This document shows positions 62,520 through 64,000 of a stretch of 64,000 bases of DNA, piece after piece (the stretch's first letter is position 1; the number at the start of each line of letters is the position of its first letter). The DNA is taken from assembly GCA_945879015.1 (NCBI GenBank), contig CAMCUO010000008.1, positions 1 to 64,000 on the forward strand. Reading direction: 5' to 3'. The notes beneath the pieces are model-generated. The model was not told the DNA's origin, ran no database searches, and saw nothing but the letters and a program-made list of their open reading frames with translations. The DNA is from Chitinophaga pinensis (lineage in GTDB: Bacteria > Bacteroidota > Bacteroidia > 2-12-FULL-35-15). The position numbers and the translations under genes are program-made.

Positions 62520-63811
62520 ATTAATTGGCAATCGTTAATTCTATCCAAACCTAACAAGCCAGTGGTTTTAGTAACCATCACTTTTTTTGCATCATAAAAT
62601 TTATCGAAATTATCTACAACAAAAGTGGCAACATTCCGTTCGAACGAACTATTATTCCCTTCTCCTGACAATGTAATTTCCACACCTTGACTTCCATTTG
62701 TAAAATCAAGAATTTCGTATGTAACCGTGGAACTATTTATTGGAATAAATGTATTTAAAGCAAAAACAATATTAATCAAACACATTCCAAATCCAGAAAA
62801 TGCGTACATCGCAAATTGATGATATTCCATATCTAAATACTCATTCACATATTTCCATTGTATTAATCCCAATGCACCACAAATAAAAAGCATAATAAAT
62901 ATTGCCCCAATACTAATTACGGTTGTAGACCAAAACCAAATTAACAAAGGAATACCAGCAAACAAACCAATAAAAGTAGCAGTCATTGCAATATAAATTC
63001 CATTTCGCTGAACAGTAGTTTGAAACAAAGAATAACGTTCATCAATATGTGAATTATTTAATATTTGTTGATTCAATTGCTCTTCTAAAGCTCTAGAACC
63101 TGACTCAGCAATAGCAATTGCCTTTTCGGCATAAACTCTTACTTGGTAATCTCCTTTTACATTATCAGGATCTTGATTTAACATCAGCATCAAATAATTA
63201 TATAAGTGAGGAAGTTTCTTTTTAAATTCTTTTGGGGCTTCAAAGAAATGTTCTACACAAACTGCAAAAAATTCGTGCATATTGGTTCCGCCATATTCTC
63301 TTAGAAAAGTAATTTTCTTTTCCTTCAACTCTAAATAATCTTTCATAGCAACATCTTCCCACTTTTCAAAATAAGCAGAAAAATGTTCGTCATAATTTCC
63401 TTCTTCATCCAAATCAATATACAATGCATGAGCTAGTTCATGTAATCCCAAATTTACTTTGTCATCTTCAATGGCATAACCTTCTTTAAAGTCGTTCCAA
63501 GAAAGCGACAAAACACCACTTTGTGTATTCAACCCTTTTAGGTTAACATTTAAAAATTTAGAAAAAAAGATGCGTGGAAAAACATTGATAGCATACAAAT
63601 GAGAAATCATATAATCTTTCAAACCAAACGTTAATTGAATAGCAGCAGCGGAAATAAGTACTTTTATTTCATCGGTAATAACCAATCCTTCTCTGCCAAT
63701 AAATTTTTTGTCTTCCATAAACTTAAATAATCGGTCGACAAAAACTTCCTGAGCATCAGGAGAGAGATTTCTGAAATAGGGTTTTTTTTGTTTTAAAAGA
63801 TTATTAGGCAC
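62513..63811 (-). CDS. M90 (MtfA-like) zinc peptidase with C-terminal membrane domain
   Basis: A 432-residue protein. The first ~260 residues are the M90/MtfA peptidase with the zinc motif H124-E-x-x-H128 in LHELAHALYID and a conserved DEHFSAYFEKWE further on. MtfA in E. coli has about 265 residues and inactivates the Mlc repressor; here about 170 residues follow, with three hydrophobic helices (about 285-370) and a final soluble stretch. It is therefore a fusion with a membrane tail. No Mlc or sugar PTS gene is nearby. Confidence 0.8.
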   Translation of the reverse strand: MPNNLLKQKKPYFRNLSPDAQEVFVDRLFKFMEDKKFIGREGLVITDEIKVLISAAAIQLTFGLKDYMISHLYAINVFPRIFFSKFLNVNLKGLNTQSGVLSLSWNDFKEGYAIEDDKVNLGLHELAHALYIDLDEEGNYDEHFSAYFEKWEDVAMKDYLELKEKKITFLREYGGTNMHEFFAVCVEHFFEAPKEFKKKLPHLYNYLMLMLNQDPDNVKGDYQVRVYAEKAIAIAESGSRALEEQLNQQILNNSHIDERYSLFQTTVQRNGIYIAMTATFIGLFAGIPLLIWFWSTTVISIGAIFIMLFICGALGLIQWKYVNEYLDMEYHQFAMYAFSGFGMCLINIVFALNTFIPINSSTVTYEILDFTNGSQGVEITLSGEGNNSSFERNVATFVVDNFDKFYDAKKVMVTKTTGLLGLDRINDCQLIY

Positions 63812-64000
63812 ATATGAAAGTAAAAATTAATCTTGAGAAATAAAAATTATAGCAATTAATAATTGTAAAACCCCTTTTTACGAAACAATCTTCCTCTTTC
63901 TTAGCGATAGCTTCGAAGATTTCTATTGTTTTTCCATTTTGGCAAATTTTATACTTGTAAATTATTTTCTATCTAAATACGTTCTCAATTACATGCTTTT

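Noticed and set aside
63812..64000. Minus-strand open stretch at the window's right end
   Set aside because: No start codon with a good context and no family resemblance; may be intergenic.

Overview
The window looks like a chromosomal segment of a member of the Bacteroidota (Flavobacteriia/Sphingobacteriia/Chitinophagia-like). Reasons: low G+C; four kinds of secreted protein ending in type IX secretion (T9SS) sorting domains; a GldL-like protein; the gene order coaX - outer-membrane protein - lptC - CNNM/CorC - PpiD; and promoters of the TAnnTTTG type. I see no plasmid, phage or integrase genes. Most of the window is housekeeping, but one light-response island stands out.

Layout. 1-8.6 kb: end of rsmA, Mg2+ transporter mgtE, a gingipain-like T9SS protease, a 2-hydroxyacid dehydrogenase, then (minus) aspartate kinase, a four-helix-bundle protein and an acetyltransferase, then fbp. 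8.6-16.4 kb: mfd, a stand-alone receiver protein, a GldL-like membrane protein, a fatty-acid desaturase, a small membrane protein and an ABC permease. 16.6-23.8 kb: purH followed by the rod-shape cluster mreB-mreC-mreD-mrdA-rodA. 23.9-32.7 kb: fabH, a broken yfiR-like gene, and a minus-strand envelope run (coaX, outer-membrane protein, lptC, small membrane protein, CNNM/CorC, PpiD). 32.8-35.9 kb: tRNA-Phe, a pirin remnant and a VWA/AAA+ pair.

36.2-48.3 kb is the light-response island. The long minus-strand operon holds SRPBCC - TIGR03643 - SDR - flavin reductase - photolyase - TspO - DUF2071 - DUF2256 - iron-sulfur photolyase (PhrB type) - DASH cryptochrome. The second minus-strand operon holds 6-pyruvoyltetrahydropterin synthase - folE - DUF2452 - B12-dependent MerR photoreceptor (CarH-like) - TIGR01777. 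Both operons begin with the same perfect inverted repeat, TTGTTTAA-N16-TTAAACAA, ending exactly 22 nt before the start codon. My reading is that the encoded B12/MerR protein represses both in the dark and releases them in light, so that DNA photorepair enzymes and a pterin/flavin supply are made together. The operator assignment is inference; the repeats themselves are directly visible.

48.5-64 kb: a cytochrome c/copper-monooxygenase-like T9SS protein, a sensor histidine kinase, gpmI, three large T9SS type-B surface proteins (two are choice-of-anchor L paralogues), an M20 dipeptidase, a LEA2-type lipoprotein and an M90/MtfA-like peptidase with a membrane domain. Short palindromic repeats are scattered through the window, mostly between genes, but three appear to have landed in frame inside or at the edge of essential genes (aspartate kinase and mfd).
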